Assembly (NCBI GenBank): GCA_016718875.1
Contig: JADKBL010000003.1
Coordinates: 1 to 64,000, forward strand
Origin: Bacteroidota bacterium
GTDB lineage: Bacteria; Bacteroidota; Bacteroidia; Bacteroidales; VadinHA17
Direction: 5' to 3'
DNA: 64,000 nt
Positions within the stretch are counted from its first letter, which is position 1, and each line of letters starts with the position of its first letter. The position numbers and the translations under genes were made by a program. The notes below the pieces were generated by a model. It was given only the letters and a program-made list of their open reading frames with translations, was not told where the DNA came from and ran no database searches. Below are positions 43,392 through 52,082 of the stretch, in pieces.

Positions 43392-43736
43392 ATGGAAGGT
43401 AGAAAAAAACATTCAATAGAGCCATTGCTGGAGAAAGCTGAGGATTACGGCCAGATAAGTTTTGAGTTACTAAAGCTTAAAACATTGGATAAAATATCTT
43501 CTCTGGCATCTTCAATTGTTGTTGATGTCACTGTCGTCCTAATAGTTTCAATGTTTATTATTGTCGGGACAATTGGTGCCTCCCTCTGGCTTGGGGAAAT
43601 TTTGGGAAAATCCTGGTATGGATTCTTTACAGTGTCCGGAATTTATGGTATTACTGGAATCATCTTTTATTTTATTCTCAAAAAATGGCTTAAAAAGGTT
43701 ATTGGAAATTTAATAATCAGAAATGTATTAAAATAG
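43392..43736 (+). CDS. phage-holin-family/DUF1469-like membrane protein
   Basis: A 114-residue protein with two hydrophobic helices (IVVDVTVVLIVSMFIIVGTI and YGFFTVSGIYGITGIIFYFIL) after a polar N-terminus. The layout matches the holin-superfamily proteins that in Bacteroidota sit beside YtxH genes. There is no phage gene nearby, so a lysis role is unlikely. It starts 18 bases after YtxH. Confidence 0.7.
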   Translation: MEGRKKHSIEPLLEKAEDYGQISFELLKLKTLDKISSLASSIVVDVTVVLIVSMFIIVGTIGASLWLGEILGKSWYGFFTVSGIYGITGIIFYFILKKWLKKVIGNLIIRNVLK

Positions 43737-43742
43737 CCATCT

Positions 43743-44132
43743 ATGAAAAAGATAACTTCTATCATTGAACTTAAAGATGCGATACACTCATTAGAAGATA
43801 AACAACACATCCAGGGACAATTACTGAAAGAGCATTTTTTAATGTTTCTCGATCTCATCAAACCAGTAAACATAATTAAAAACACTTTCAGAGAAGTGGC
43901 ATCCGAGCCTGATTTAATGAGTAATATCCTACGCACTACTATTGGTTTAACAGTTGGCTACATATCAAATAAAACTATAGCAGGATCATCACACAATCTA
44001 TTCAGAAAACTTTTAGGAATTATAATGCAATTCAGCACTACCTCCCTTATTATCAGAAATCCCGAAGTTATTAAATCATTTGGGCAAAGTCTTTTGGATC
44101 TTTTCTCCGGCAGGAACGAGACTAAATCTTAA
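43743..44132 (+). CDS. hypothetical protein of the YtxH cluster
   Basis: A 129-residue protein with a charged N-terminal helix (IELKDAIHSLEDKQHIQGQL, LKEHFLMFLDLIKPVNIIKN) and moderately hydrophobic C-terminal half (TIGLTVGYISNKTIAG, LLGIIMQFSTTSLIIR). No named family is recognised. It starts six bases after the holin-like gene and so is translated with it. A role in anchoring or regulating the neighbouring membrane proteins is a guess. Confidence 0.65.
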   Translation: MKKITSIIELKDAIHSLEDKQHIQGQLLKEHFLMFLDLIKPVNIIKNTFREVASEPDLMSNILRTTIGLTVGYISNKTIAGSSHNLFRKLLGIIMQFSTTSLIIRNPEVIKSFGQSLLDLFSGRNETKS

Positions 44133-44158
44133 TAACCGGGATATAAACAGACGGTTTT

Positions 44159-45247
44159 ATGTACAGAAACTATAAAATCCCATTTTATTTAAAAGCTACG
44201 TTCCTTGTGATTGGTGCTTTAGGAACAATTTATATGCTCTATATCACGAGAACTATTATTCTGCCACTAATATTTGCTCTCATTATAGCAGTTGTACTTC
44301 ATCCTGCAGTAGCACTTATGCTACGTTTTAGAATTAACAGAATTGCTGCTATTATTATAATTCTGCTATTGGCCATTTTAGCCATCACCGCGATTGGATC
44401 CTTTCTTATTTCACAGATTATCAGACTTAGCGATACATGGCCAGACATAGTTGAGAAATTCAATAGTTACCTAAATGAAATCATAACCTGGGCTTCCGGA
44501 TATTTCGATATAAAACCGCAAAAAATACTTAGTTGGATTGCAAAAACAAAAAGTGAGTTCATAAATACAAGTGGTTCAGTTATTGGGAATACCCTTATAA
44601 ATGTAGGCAATGGAGTTTTTGTAATACTCCTAATACCAGTATATGTCTTTATGATTCTGTTTTACCAGCCCTTACTGATGGAATTCTTCCGAAGAATATT
44701 TGGAGCAAATCACAGAACGGAGGTAAGTTCAATAATGACCCAGATAAAAAAGGTAATACAAAGCTACCTGACAGGTCTTGTTATTGAAGCTGCAATAGTT
44801 GCAACAATGAATACAATAGCACTATTAATTCTTGGAATCGACTATGCTGTTCTGTTGGGAATTATGGGAGCTTTGCTAAATGTGGTACCATATCTGGGAG
44901 GACTAATAGCAGTTGCATTGCCAATGATGGTTGCTTTTCTTACAAAAGACTCCGGCTGGTATCCATTGTATGTAATGGCCGCATACTATTTCATTCAACT
45001 GATTGACAATAACTACATCGTTCCAAAAATTGTTGCCTCAAAGGTAAAAATCAATGCACTGGTTTCTATCGTGGTAGTGCTTGCTTTTGGAACCTTATGG
45101 GGCATCCCGGGTATGTTCATTTCAATTCCCCTAACAGCAATAATAAAACTCATTTTCGACCATATTGAATCATTAAAACCCTGGGGATATCTTTTGGGTG
45201 ATACCTTCCCCCGACTGAATATAATTAAGGTTAAAACAGATAAATAA
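44159..45247 (+). CDS. AI-2E family transporter (PerM-like)
   Basis: A 362-residue membrane protein with eight predicted helices: YKIPFYLKATFLVIGALGTI and a paired helix LFALIIAVVLHPAVALML at the start, a soluble domain at about 90-160, then YLTGLVIEAAIVATMNTIAL, VVPYLGGLIAVALPMMVA, and the family's closing motif DNNYIVPKIVASKVKINALV and GIPGMFISIPLTAIIKLI. The family name comes from AI-2 export in E. coli, but most members move unknown solutes. It ends the small-protein run and lies next to the AraC gene that reads towards it. Confidence 0.88.
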   Translation: MYRNYKIPFYLKATFLVIGALGTIYMLYITRTIILPLIFALIIAVVLHPAVALMLRFRINRIAAIIIILLLAILAITAIGSFLISQIIRLSDTWPDIVEKFNSYLNEIITWASGYFDIKPQKILSWIAKTKSEFINTSGSVIGNTLINVGNGVFVILLIPVYVFMILFYQPLLMEFFRRIFGANHRTEVSSIMTQIKKVIQSYLTGLVIEAAIVATMNTIALLILGIDYAVLLGIMGALLNVVPYLGGLIAVALPMMVAFLTKDSGWYPLYVMAAYYFIQLIDNNYIVPKIVASKVKINALVSIVVVLAFGTLWGIPGMFISIPLTAIIKLIFDHIESLKPWGYLLGDTFPRLNIIKVKTDK

Positions 45248-45363
45248 ATCTGGTGGGCCTACTATTTCCTGCGAAAAATAGTTGTAAAGGTACCGTATCC
45301 TGTAAGAGAAGTAAAAAGCTTTTCAAATTGGCAATCTGTAAAGCATTATTAATTGATATTAAT

Positions 45364-46298
45364 TCAGTCATGGTGTTCTTCATATGGTTTGTCCCTGTAA
45401 TCAGAAGGAGAACAACCAGTAAACCGACGGAATACTGTGCAAAAAAGGACTGGTTTGAAAAATTGAGATATTCTGAAATCTCCTGAATGTTCATTTCAGA
45501 ATATTTAAGAAGATTTTTTGCCTCCATAATTACATAATCATTTATCCAGTCCATTGCAGATCTTCCGCTTGTTCGTTTGATCAGTGAGGTCATATACTTC
45601 GGAGTAATATACATTCTGGAGGCATAAAATCCAATACTTCGTTCATGCTTGAAATTCTGGTTGAGCAGCGACATGAACTTATTGTAATACTCTTCATTCC
45701 GCTTTTTAACTGTTTCAGGCTCCCCTGCCCGGGTTTGAAGGTAACTGTTCAGATAGGAACATGCTTTATAAGTTATGAGATTTATGTAACTCATTGCTAT
45801 TTCATTATAATAATCCTTGCCTCTGAATACCTCCATCTCATTTTTCAGAGAAAAAAAAGTTTCCTGCAGGGAAGTTGCTTCCTCAGGTGTAAGTGCAACG
45901 CAAGGATGCTTCTGGATGCCTAAAAGAACCGTAAGTACATTGTTGTAATTCAGATTGGTCTTGCGTATAAAATCGTCATCAAAGGCTATAATATGTAGTT
46001 TACACTCACTCCAGTCACAGAGCTGTATTATGTCCTTTGGCATACTCACATAGATACAGTTCTTTTCTATTTTATAGTGTTTAAGGTTTGATATGATTTC
46101 AACGCTCCCTTCCACGCAAAGCATTGCAATATATGCATTGATACGACAAGGATACCTGAACATCTCAAATTTCCTGTCAGAATTTGAATCGATTTGTGCC
46201 AGGAAATAGCCCAGGTAGGTCTGATATTCATCTTCCGACAGCAAATTCATTTTTCCCAGTGCCTCCAGGGAAAAGCTTATAAAACCCTTATCCTCCAT
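45364..46298 (-). CDS. AraC-family regulator of the RND operon (3' end frameshifted)
   Basis: A regulator of about 310 residues: a cupin-like N-terminal sensing domain (SVEIISNLKHYKIEKNCIYV) and a C-terminal AraC double helix-turn-helix (RSIGFYASRMYITPKYMTSL, AMDWINDYVIMEAKNLL, IQEISEYLNFSNQSFFAQYF). The uninterrupted frame runs on to 45231 with unrelated residues. One T added at about 45431 restores the family ending FRRFTGCSPSDYR and a TGA at 45364-45366. It is divergent from the RND efflux operon at 46464 with 165 bases between, so it is the natural candidate for controlling that operon. Sequencing error is likely. Confidence 0.85.
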
Positions 46299-46402
46299 GA
46301 ATAACTAAGAATTATTCGACAAATATTATAATATTTATTGAAATTATTATAATAATGATCATTCATTTCGACTATCTGAACAATTATTCAGTTTAGTAGA
46401 AC

Positions 46403-46433
46403 TTTGCTTATACCCGTCAGTATACGACTTTTG
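46403..46433 (+). promoter_or_regulatory. promoter of the RND efflux operon
   Basis: TTTG at 46403-46406 and TTTG at 46430-46433 are 27 bases apart, the same spacing as in the LytTR cassettes and the Bacteroidetes sigma consensus. ATG 46464 lies 30 bases downstream. The TA of the -7 box is replaced by GA. AT-rich palindromic stretches at 46320-46400 could be the AraC site. Confidence 0.5.
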
Positions 46434-46463
46434 TGATGCAAACAAACAAATCATAAAACGGTA

Positions 46464-47501
46464 ATGAAAAATAGCTTTTTAAAATCAATAGCTGTTGCTG
46501 CAGGCATATCAATTGCCTTATTATACAGCTGCTCCGGCAAACCTCAACCGAAGGAAAATGATTCTGCAATAAATGTCAGAATTGAGACAATTCATGAAAC
46601 GGATGCGGTAAACAAGCTGGAATATGTCGGAATAATTGAAGAAAAATCCTCTGCCGCTCTTGGGTTTTCAACCATGGGCACAATAGAAAAAATTTCTGTC
46701 TCAGAGGGAGAATACATTAGAAAGGGTCAGATGCTGGCAAAGCTGGATCAATCTTCGGCCCGGAGTATGCTTGATGCTGCTGAAGCTACTCTCAAACAGG
46801 CACAGGACGCTTTTAGCCGTCTCAAATCAATATATGATAAAGGAAGCCTTCCTGAAATACAGATGGTCGACATCGAGACCAGGTTGCATCAGGCACAATC
46901 GTCATATGAACTTGCCGAAAAGAATCTCAGAAATTGTACCCTTTATGCCCCAGCCGATGGAGTAGTAGGGAAAAAAATGGCTGAACCAGGGGAGTATTCC
47001 TTGCCTGGTAAGGCAATTCTTACAATTCTTGATATCAGTTCAGTGAAGGCAAGGTTTTCAGTACCTGAAAATGAAATCTCAGAAATTCCTTCAGCCTGTA
47101 AATCAGAAATAACAGTTACAGCCCTTGGTAACAGGAGATTTGAAGGTAAAAAGATAGAAAAGAGTGTTGTGGCAAATTCCATATCACATACTTATCCGGT
47201 ACATGTAATACTAAACAATCAGGGAAAAGAACTTCTTCCGGGAATGGTATGCAGAGTAGAGCTCACTCCCGGTAACAAGTCGCAGGGAATTGTGGTTCCG
47301 ATCGGTGTAATTCAGAATACTACTGAAGGCCAGAAATTTGTCTGGAGTGACAAAGATGGATTTGCAAAACGAACTTTTGTAACAACCGGGTCTGCAAAAG
47401 GTAATGGCGTTGAAATTCTGTCAGGCTTATCGGCGGGTGACAGAATTGTTATCCAGGGCTTTCAGAAAATTAGTGAAGACGATAAAATCACCGGGAAATG
47501 A
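46464..47501 (+). CDS. RND efflux periplasmic adaptor lipoprotein
   Basis: A 345-residue membrane-fusion protein with lipobox LYSC (about residue 23). Domains in order: beta-barrel start VEYVGIIEEKSSAALGF, lipoyl half (GTIEKISVSEGEYIRKGQML), alpha-helical hairpin (AATLKQAQDAFSRLKSIYDK), second lipoyl half (LYAPADGVVGKKMAEPGEY), barrel and membrane-proximal domain (GNRRFEGKKIEK, LPGMVCRVELT). It bridges the inner-membrane RND pump and the outer-membrane TolC-like channel encoded next. Its stop overlaps the pump ATG by four bases. Confidence 0.92.
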   Translation: MKNSFLKSIAVAAGISIALLYSCSGKPQPKENDSAINVRIETIHETDAVNKLEYVGIIEEKSSAALGFSTMGTIEKISVSEGEYIRKGQMLAKLDQSSARSMLDAAEATLKQAQDAFSRLKSIYDKGSLPEIQMVDIETRLHQAQSSYELAEKNLRNCTLYAPADGVVGKKMAEPGEYSLPGKAILTILDISSVKARFSVPENEISEIPSACKSEITVTALGNRRFEGKKIEKSVVANSISHTYPVHVILNNQGKELLPGMVCRVELTPGNKSQGIVVPIGVIQNTTEGQKFVWSDKDGFAKRTFVTTGSAKGNGVEILSGLSAGDRIVIQGFQKISEDDKITGK

Positions 47502-50500
47502 AACGCAGATACAGTATTATAGAATGGTCGATGAAGCATAGCTCCATCGTCTTCCTGCTGGTTGGTATGATGGTGGCATTCGGGGTAATAGCCCTCATTG
47601 TTATGCCTAAACAGGAATTCCCAGGGTATACGATCAGACAGGGAATTATTATAGGGGTTTATCCGGGGGCAACATCAGGTGAAGTTGAAAAACAGCTTGC
47701 TGAACCGCTCGAACAATTCCTTTTTACATATCCCGAGGTGAAACGCAGTTATACTACCACTACTTCACAAAACGGGATCTGTTATATGATGGTGGAACTA
47801 AATGACAACGTAAAAAACAAGGATGAGGTCTGGTCAAAGATCAAACATGGTCTTACCACGCTCAAGATGCAATTGCCTTCAGGCGTTCTCGCTCTGTTAG
47901 CCCAGGATGATTTCGGAGATGTATCCGCACTTCTGATAGCTATAGAATCCCGATCACGCTCCTACTCGGAACTGAAAGATTATGCCGATGAATTGATCCA
48001 TAGTCTCCGGCGTATCGAATCGGTTTCAAATCTACGTCTTTACGGAGTTAAGAAAGAACAGCTAACTGTCTCTGCTGACAGAAAAAAACTCTCTTCATAC
48101 GGGATCAGTGAAAAACTAATAATTTCTGAAGTATTTGGTCAGTCTATGGCACCCGGTGGTAGTATAAAAAATGATGATGTACTCGTCCCGGTACATTTCA
48201 ATCCAACATACACCAATGTTAAGGAAATTGAAGATCAGATAATCTTCAGCGATCCTCAGGGCAATATGATAAGGGTGAAGGATATCGCTAAGGTTGAAAG
48301 GGAATATCCTGATGAGGGTAGTTTTATTACATATAATGGAAATCAGTGTCTTGTTCTTTCAGTCGAAATGAGAGAGGGATTCAATATTGTGAAATTCGGA
48401 AAGGATGTAGGTAATATTATATCAGAATACAGCGAAAAGGAACTGCCGGAAGATGTTACTGTCAACCGTATCACCGACCAGTCTGAAGTTGTAAATGGTT
48501 CCGTAAAATCATTTCTTCGTGACCTGCTGCTGGCAATAGTTGTGATCATTATTGTAATTATGATCCTATTCCCCTTCAGTTCAGCTCTGGTTGCTGCGAT
48601 AGTCATCCCGTTAAATGCATTTATCTCGGTAGGGATAATGTTCCTTTTTGGGATTCCTCTGAATACTGTAACACTGGCTGCACTTGTTGTTGTTCTGGGA
48701 ATGACGGTGGATAATTCTATAGTTATAATCGATGGATACATTTACTGCCTGAAAAACGGTTCCTCACCCTGGGATGCAGCAGTAGACAGTGCACATAAAT
48801 ATTTCATGCCAATGTTTCTGGCAACAACATGCATATGTCTTATATTCTTCCCGCTGCTTATCCTTTTCAAGGGTCAGATGGCCGAATTCATATATTTCTT
48901 TCCCCTCACTTTCACTATTAACATGATGATGTCGCTAATTCTGGCTGTGATGGTAATTCCAATTCTCGAAGTTGCACTTATCAAACCACGCAAGAAGGAA
49001 ATTAGGGAACCTGAAAGGAAGAGAATAACTGAAAAAGTCCATGATATTTATGTGAAGCTGCTTGACTGGAATTTTCGTCATGCATGGCTTACAGTTTCAA
49101 TTGGTGTTATATCATTGGTTGCATCCCTGTTTATTATGCCTCATATTAAATTCAGGATGAATCCTGTTGCCGAACGAAATCAGTTTGCAGTAGAAATATA
49201 TTTACCTGACGGAACTCCGCTTTTAAGAACTGTTGAAATCGCTGATTCTCTGAGATTAATTCTGGCTAAAGACAACAGGGTTAAAACAATAACCCAGTTT
49301 AATGGCATGTCATCACCAAGATTTCATATTGCATATGCACCTAAAATGCCATCAGACAGCTATGCCCAGTTCATCGTAAATACTGGTTCCCATGAAGAAA
49401 CAGAAGCTGTTCTGGATGAATACACTGATATTTTTGCACATTATTTTCCGGGTGCTTATATAAAATTTAAACAGATAGATTTTCAGCACGTGCCGTCATT
49501 CGAATTCCGTTTCTACGGAGAGAATATTGAAGAACTGAAAACCGCTGCAGCCATTCTTTCTTCAAAAATGTGTGAAATACCGGAACTGACAAATGTCCAT
49601 ACCGATTGGGGAGAGATGCTTCCTGTTATGGATGTCGAATTAAAACCTGTTGCTTCATCTCAGCTTGGTGTAACACGAGGTATTACAGCAGCCAACATTC
49701 TTCTGGCTACTGATAATTTTAGTATCGGATCAATTACAGAAAATAATGAAAATATCCCGATTGTCCTTAAGACTGATGATGGAGAGGGCAAAGCTACACT
49801 GGAAGAGTTTTCAAACACCTACGTGGCAACACTGATCCCATCTGTAAGTGTACCTCTACGTCAGGTTGCAACGGTAATGCCACATTGGAGTGAAAACAGA
49901 ATTGTGCACAGAAATGGCATACGTACAATAACAGTTACAGCCGACACGAAAAGGAATGTAATTCCTGCAAAATCCCTGTCATACATACAGAATTTTCTGA
50001 AAAATGAAATAGTACCTTCTCTTCCGGCAGGGGTAAAATATCAGGTCGGAGGTGAGCCTGAATATAACAGGGACAACCTGTTACCAGTAATCTGGGCTAT
50101 AATTGCGGCATTTGCCGTAGTATTCTTTTTCTTCCTGTTCACCTATGGAAAATTCCGGCTGACTTTCATCTCACTGTTTACATTATTGCTGTTCATGTTC
50201 GGAGCGGTATTTGGTCTTTGGATTGCAGATCTGACTGTCGGAATCACATCTGCTCTGGGAATAATCGGATTATTCGGCCTTACTGTAAGGAATGTGATAC
50301 TGATGTTCCAGCATGCTGAAGAACGATTTGTAAAAGAGGGCTGGCCTGCAAAAGAAGCTGCCTTTGATGCCGGAAAGCGAAGAATGATACCAATATTTCT
50401 TACTTCAGCGGCTGCATCAGTTGGTGTAATTCCCATGATAATAAGTGGCAGCTCATTCTGGGCACCCGTTGGTGTTGTAATATTTGCAGGTGGAGTATTC

Positions 50501-50566
50501 CTGCTGCTGATGACTATTACAATTCTCCCGGTACTTTACTGGAAACTTAATGAAATGAAAAAATGA
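47498..50566 (+). CDS. RND efflux permease, AcrB/HAE-like
   Basis: A 1022-residue inner-membrane pump, the size of AcrB-type transporters. Twelve membrane helices in two halves with large periplasmic loops; opening MKHSSIVFLLVGMMVAFGVI and MPKQEFPGYTIRQG. TM4 reads GMTVDNSIVIIDGY where AcrB has the proton-relay pair Asp407-Asp408, so the second Asp is Asn. TM10 reads GLTVRNVILMFQHAEE, with Arg in place of AcrB Lys940. The changes suggest a divergent subclass. It works with the adaptor before it and the OMF after it; substrates are unknown. Confidence 0.92.
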   Translation: MKRRYSIIEWSMKHSSIVFLLVGMMVAFGVIALIVMPKQEFPGYTIRQGIIIGVYPGATSGEVEKQLAEPLEQFLFTYPEVKRSYTTTTSQNGICYMMVELNDNVKNKDEVWSKIKHGLTTLKMQLPSGVLALLAQDDFGDVSALLIAIESRSRSYSELKDYADELIHSLRRIESVSNLRLYGVKKEQLTVSADRKKLSSYGISEKLIISEVFGQSMAPGGSIKNDDVLVPVHFNPTYTNVKEIEDQIIFSDPQGNMIRVKDIAKVEREYPDEGSFITYNGNQCLVLSVEMREGFNIVKFGKDVGNIISEYSEKELPEDVTVNRITDQSEVVNGSVKSFLRDLLLAIVVIIIVIMILFPFSSALVAAIVIPLNAFISVGIMFLFGIPLNTVTLAALVVVLGMTVDNSIVIIDGYIYCLKNGSSPWDAAVDSAHKYFMPMFLATTCICLIFFPLLILFKGQMAEFIYFFPLTFTINMMMSLILAVMVIPILEVALIKPRKKEIREPERKRITEKVHDIYVKLLDWNFRHAWLTVSIGVISLVASLFIMPHIKFRMNPVAERNQFAVEIYLPDGTPLLRTVEIADSLRLILAKDNRVKTITQFNGMSSPRFHIAYAPKMPSDSYAQFIVNTGSHEETEAVLDEYTDIFAHYFPGAYIKFKQIDFQHVPSFEFRFYGENIEELKTAAAILSSKMCEIPELTNVHTDWGEMLPVMDVELKPVASSQLGVTRGITAANILLATDNFSIGSITENNENIPIVLKTDDGEGKATLEEFSNTYVATLIPSVSVPLRQVATVMPHWSENRIVHRNGIRTITVTADTKRNVIPAKSLSYIQNFLKNEIVPSLPAGVKYQVGGEPEYNRDNLLPVIWAIIAAFAVVFFFFLFTYGKFRLTFISLFTLLLFMFGAVFGLWIADLTVGITSALGIIGLFGLTVRNVILMFQHAEERFVKEGWPAKEAAFDAGKRRMIPIFLTSAAASVGVIPMIISGSSFWAPVGVVIFAGGVFLLLMTITILPVLYWKLNEMKK

Positions 50567-51954
50567 AAAAATTAATATATGTTCTACTAATGATCCCGGC
50601 TGTTCTATACTGTCAGCCGGATAGTTCCGTATCGTACAGGAAGACAGGAATTTCAAATAGCTATGCACCCATAAGGTTAAGTCTTGATTCATGCAAAATC
50701 CTGGCTATGAGCAACAACTACAGGATAAAAGAGGCTGCCAATGAGGTAACACAATCGGAGGAGGTGAAAAAAAGTGCATTTACCAGCTACTTTCCTAAAG
50801 TAAATGCCGGGTTCAGTGCAGCCAAAATGAGTGATTATATGGTCAAGGGTTCAATTCCGCAAATGAACCTTCCGGTATATGACGGAAATCCCGCCAATCT
50901 GCCAATCGCTACCCAGTTTACCTACTTTCCGGGAATGGCATTAAACCTTGTCGATTATCTGAATTTCGGATATGCGATGGCTGCACAGCCTGTATTCACA
51001 GGAGGCAGGATATACAATGGGAATAAACTGGCAAAGACAGGGGTGGAAATCTACAGGGTGAAAGAATCACTTACTATTACCGAAACACTCGTAAAGACCG
51101 AGGAGCTGTACTGGAACATAATTTCCCTTAATGAGAAACTGGTAACAGTTGACAGTTACCGGAAACTTCTTGATACTCTTAACCGGGATGTTTCAGCTGC
51201 CGTAAAAGCCGGATTGATTCAAAGAACTGATCTCCTGAAAATTCAGCTAAAACAAAACGAGCTTGAAATGAACAGGTTAAGCCTGACTGATGGCATTGCT
51301 CTCAGCATAAAAGCACTTTGCCAGCATATCGGAATACACTATGACAGCATGGTGGTGCTTACGGATACCCCCGTTATAACCGTGGATCCTGCTTCTCTTT
51401 TTGTCAATCCTGATGAGGCAGTCAGAAACCGCAACGAATATAAAATCCTGGAAAAGGCTGTCAGGGCAGAGGAACTGCAGCAAAGGATTGTCACAGGAGA
51501 ATACCTGCCTCAGGTTGCTGTCGGAGTAGCAGGAGTCTATACAGATGTTATGGATAAAACCGATCAGGTTGGGGTTGCTTTTGCAACAATCAGTGTACCA
51601 ATAAGTGACTGGTGGGGCGGAACCCACAAAATCAGACAGGGAAAAGCAAAAGTCGAAAATGCAAATAATAAACTGGGTGAAACCGCTGAATTGCTTTCCC
51701 TTCAGATTACCCGGATGCAGAACGAGCTGTATCAGAACTACTTCCGCATTGGGAATGCAGAAAAATCGCTGGAGCAGGCTCAGGAAAATATGAAGGTTAC
51801 AAAAGATAATTACGATGCAGGAGTTACAGGAATGTCAGATCTCCTTGAAGCCCAATCGTTATACCAGGAAGCTGTAAACAGCCTGACTGAAGCAAAATGC
51901 AATTATCAGGTCTCCATGGCAAAATATATGGAGGCAATTAACAGATATAAGTGA
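50563..51954 (+). CDS. TolC-like outer-membrane efflux channel
   Basis: A 463-residue outer-membrane factor. After a short signal peptide it shows the two-repeat coiled-coil layout of TolC: IRLSLDSCKILAMSNNYRIK opening, AGFSAAKMS strands, LTITETLVKTEELYWNIISL, LIQRTDLLKIQLKQNELE, then the second repeat (VRNRNEYKILEKAVRAEEL, VGVAFATISVPISDWWGG, TKDNYDAGVTGMSDLLEAQS). It starts on ATGA overlap with the pump stop, so all three subunits are made from one transcript. It completes the tripartite exporter. Confidence 0.92.
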   Translation: MKKLIYVLLMIPAVLYCQPDSSVSYRKTGISNSYAPIRLSLDSCKILAMSNNYRIKEAANEVTQSEEVKKSAFTSYFPKVNAGFSAAKMSDYMVKGSIPQMNLPVYDGNPANLPIATQFTYFPGMALNLVDYLNFGYAMAAQPVFTGGRIYNGNKLAKTGVEIYRVKESLTITETLVKTEELYWNIISLNEKLVTVDSYRKLLDTLNRDVSAAVKAGLIQRTDLLKIQLKQNELEMNRLSLTDGIALSIKALCQHIGIHYDSMVVLTDTPVITVDPASLFVNPDEAVRNRNEYKILEKAVRAEELQQRIVTGEYLPQVAVGVAGVYTDVMDKTDQVGVAFATISVPISDWWGGTHKIRQGKAKVENANNKLGETAELLSLQITRMQNELYQNYFRIGNAEKSLEQAQENMKVTKDNYDAGVTGMSDLLEAQSLYQEAVNSLTEAKCNYQVSMAKYMEAINRYK

Positions 51955-52013
51955 TTTACATAATGCATTCAGGTCTCAATTATAAATCGCCCTGAAAAAG
52001 AAATAAATTTTGT

Positions 52014-52078
52014 GATCCCGGTTACAAAAAAACGTCGTAAATTGACCTAATTGTAAATTAGTTCTTGTAACCGGGATT
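52014..52078. promoter_or_regulatory. inverted repeat before the enolase-superfamily gene
   Basis: GATCCCGGTTACAA at 52014-52027 and TTGTAACCGGGATT at 52065-52078 pair at 13 of 14 positions across a 37-base spacer, ending just before ATG 52083. It could be an operator pair or an RNA hairpin blocking the start. The downstream part (TTGTAAATTAGT ... GGATT) recurs before the gene at 63266. Confidence 0.55.
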
Positions 52079-52082
52079 CAGA

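Noticed and set aside
43392..43736. Holin-like gene as evidence of a prophage
   Set aside because: No phage structural, lysis or integrase genes are near; this family occurs next to YtxH genes in non-phage contexts.
45231..45363. Long hydrophobic C-terminus of the AraC protein
   Set aside because: It arises from a one-base slip near 45431; the corrected frame gives the normal AraC ending and stops at 45364.
48343..48741. 132-codon ORF on the minus strand
   Set aside because: Opposite the RND pump membrane helices; its Thr/Ile-rich product is typical of antisense reading of hydrophobic sequence.
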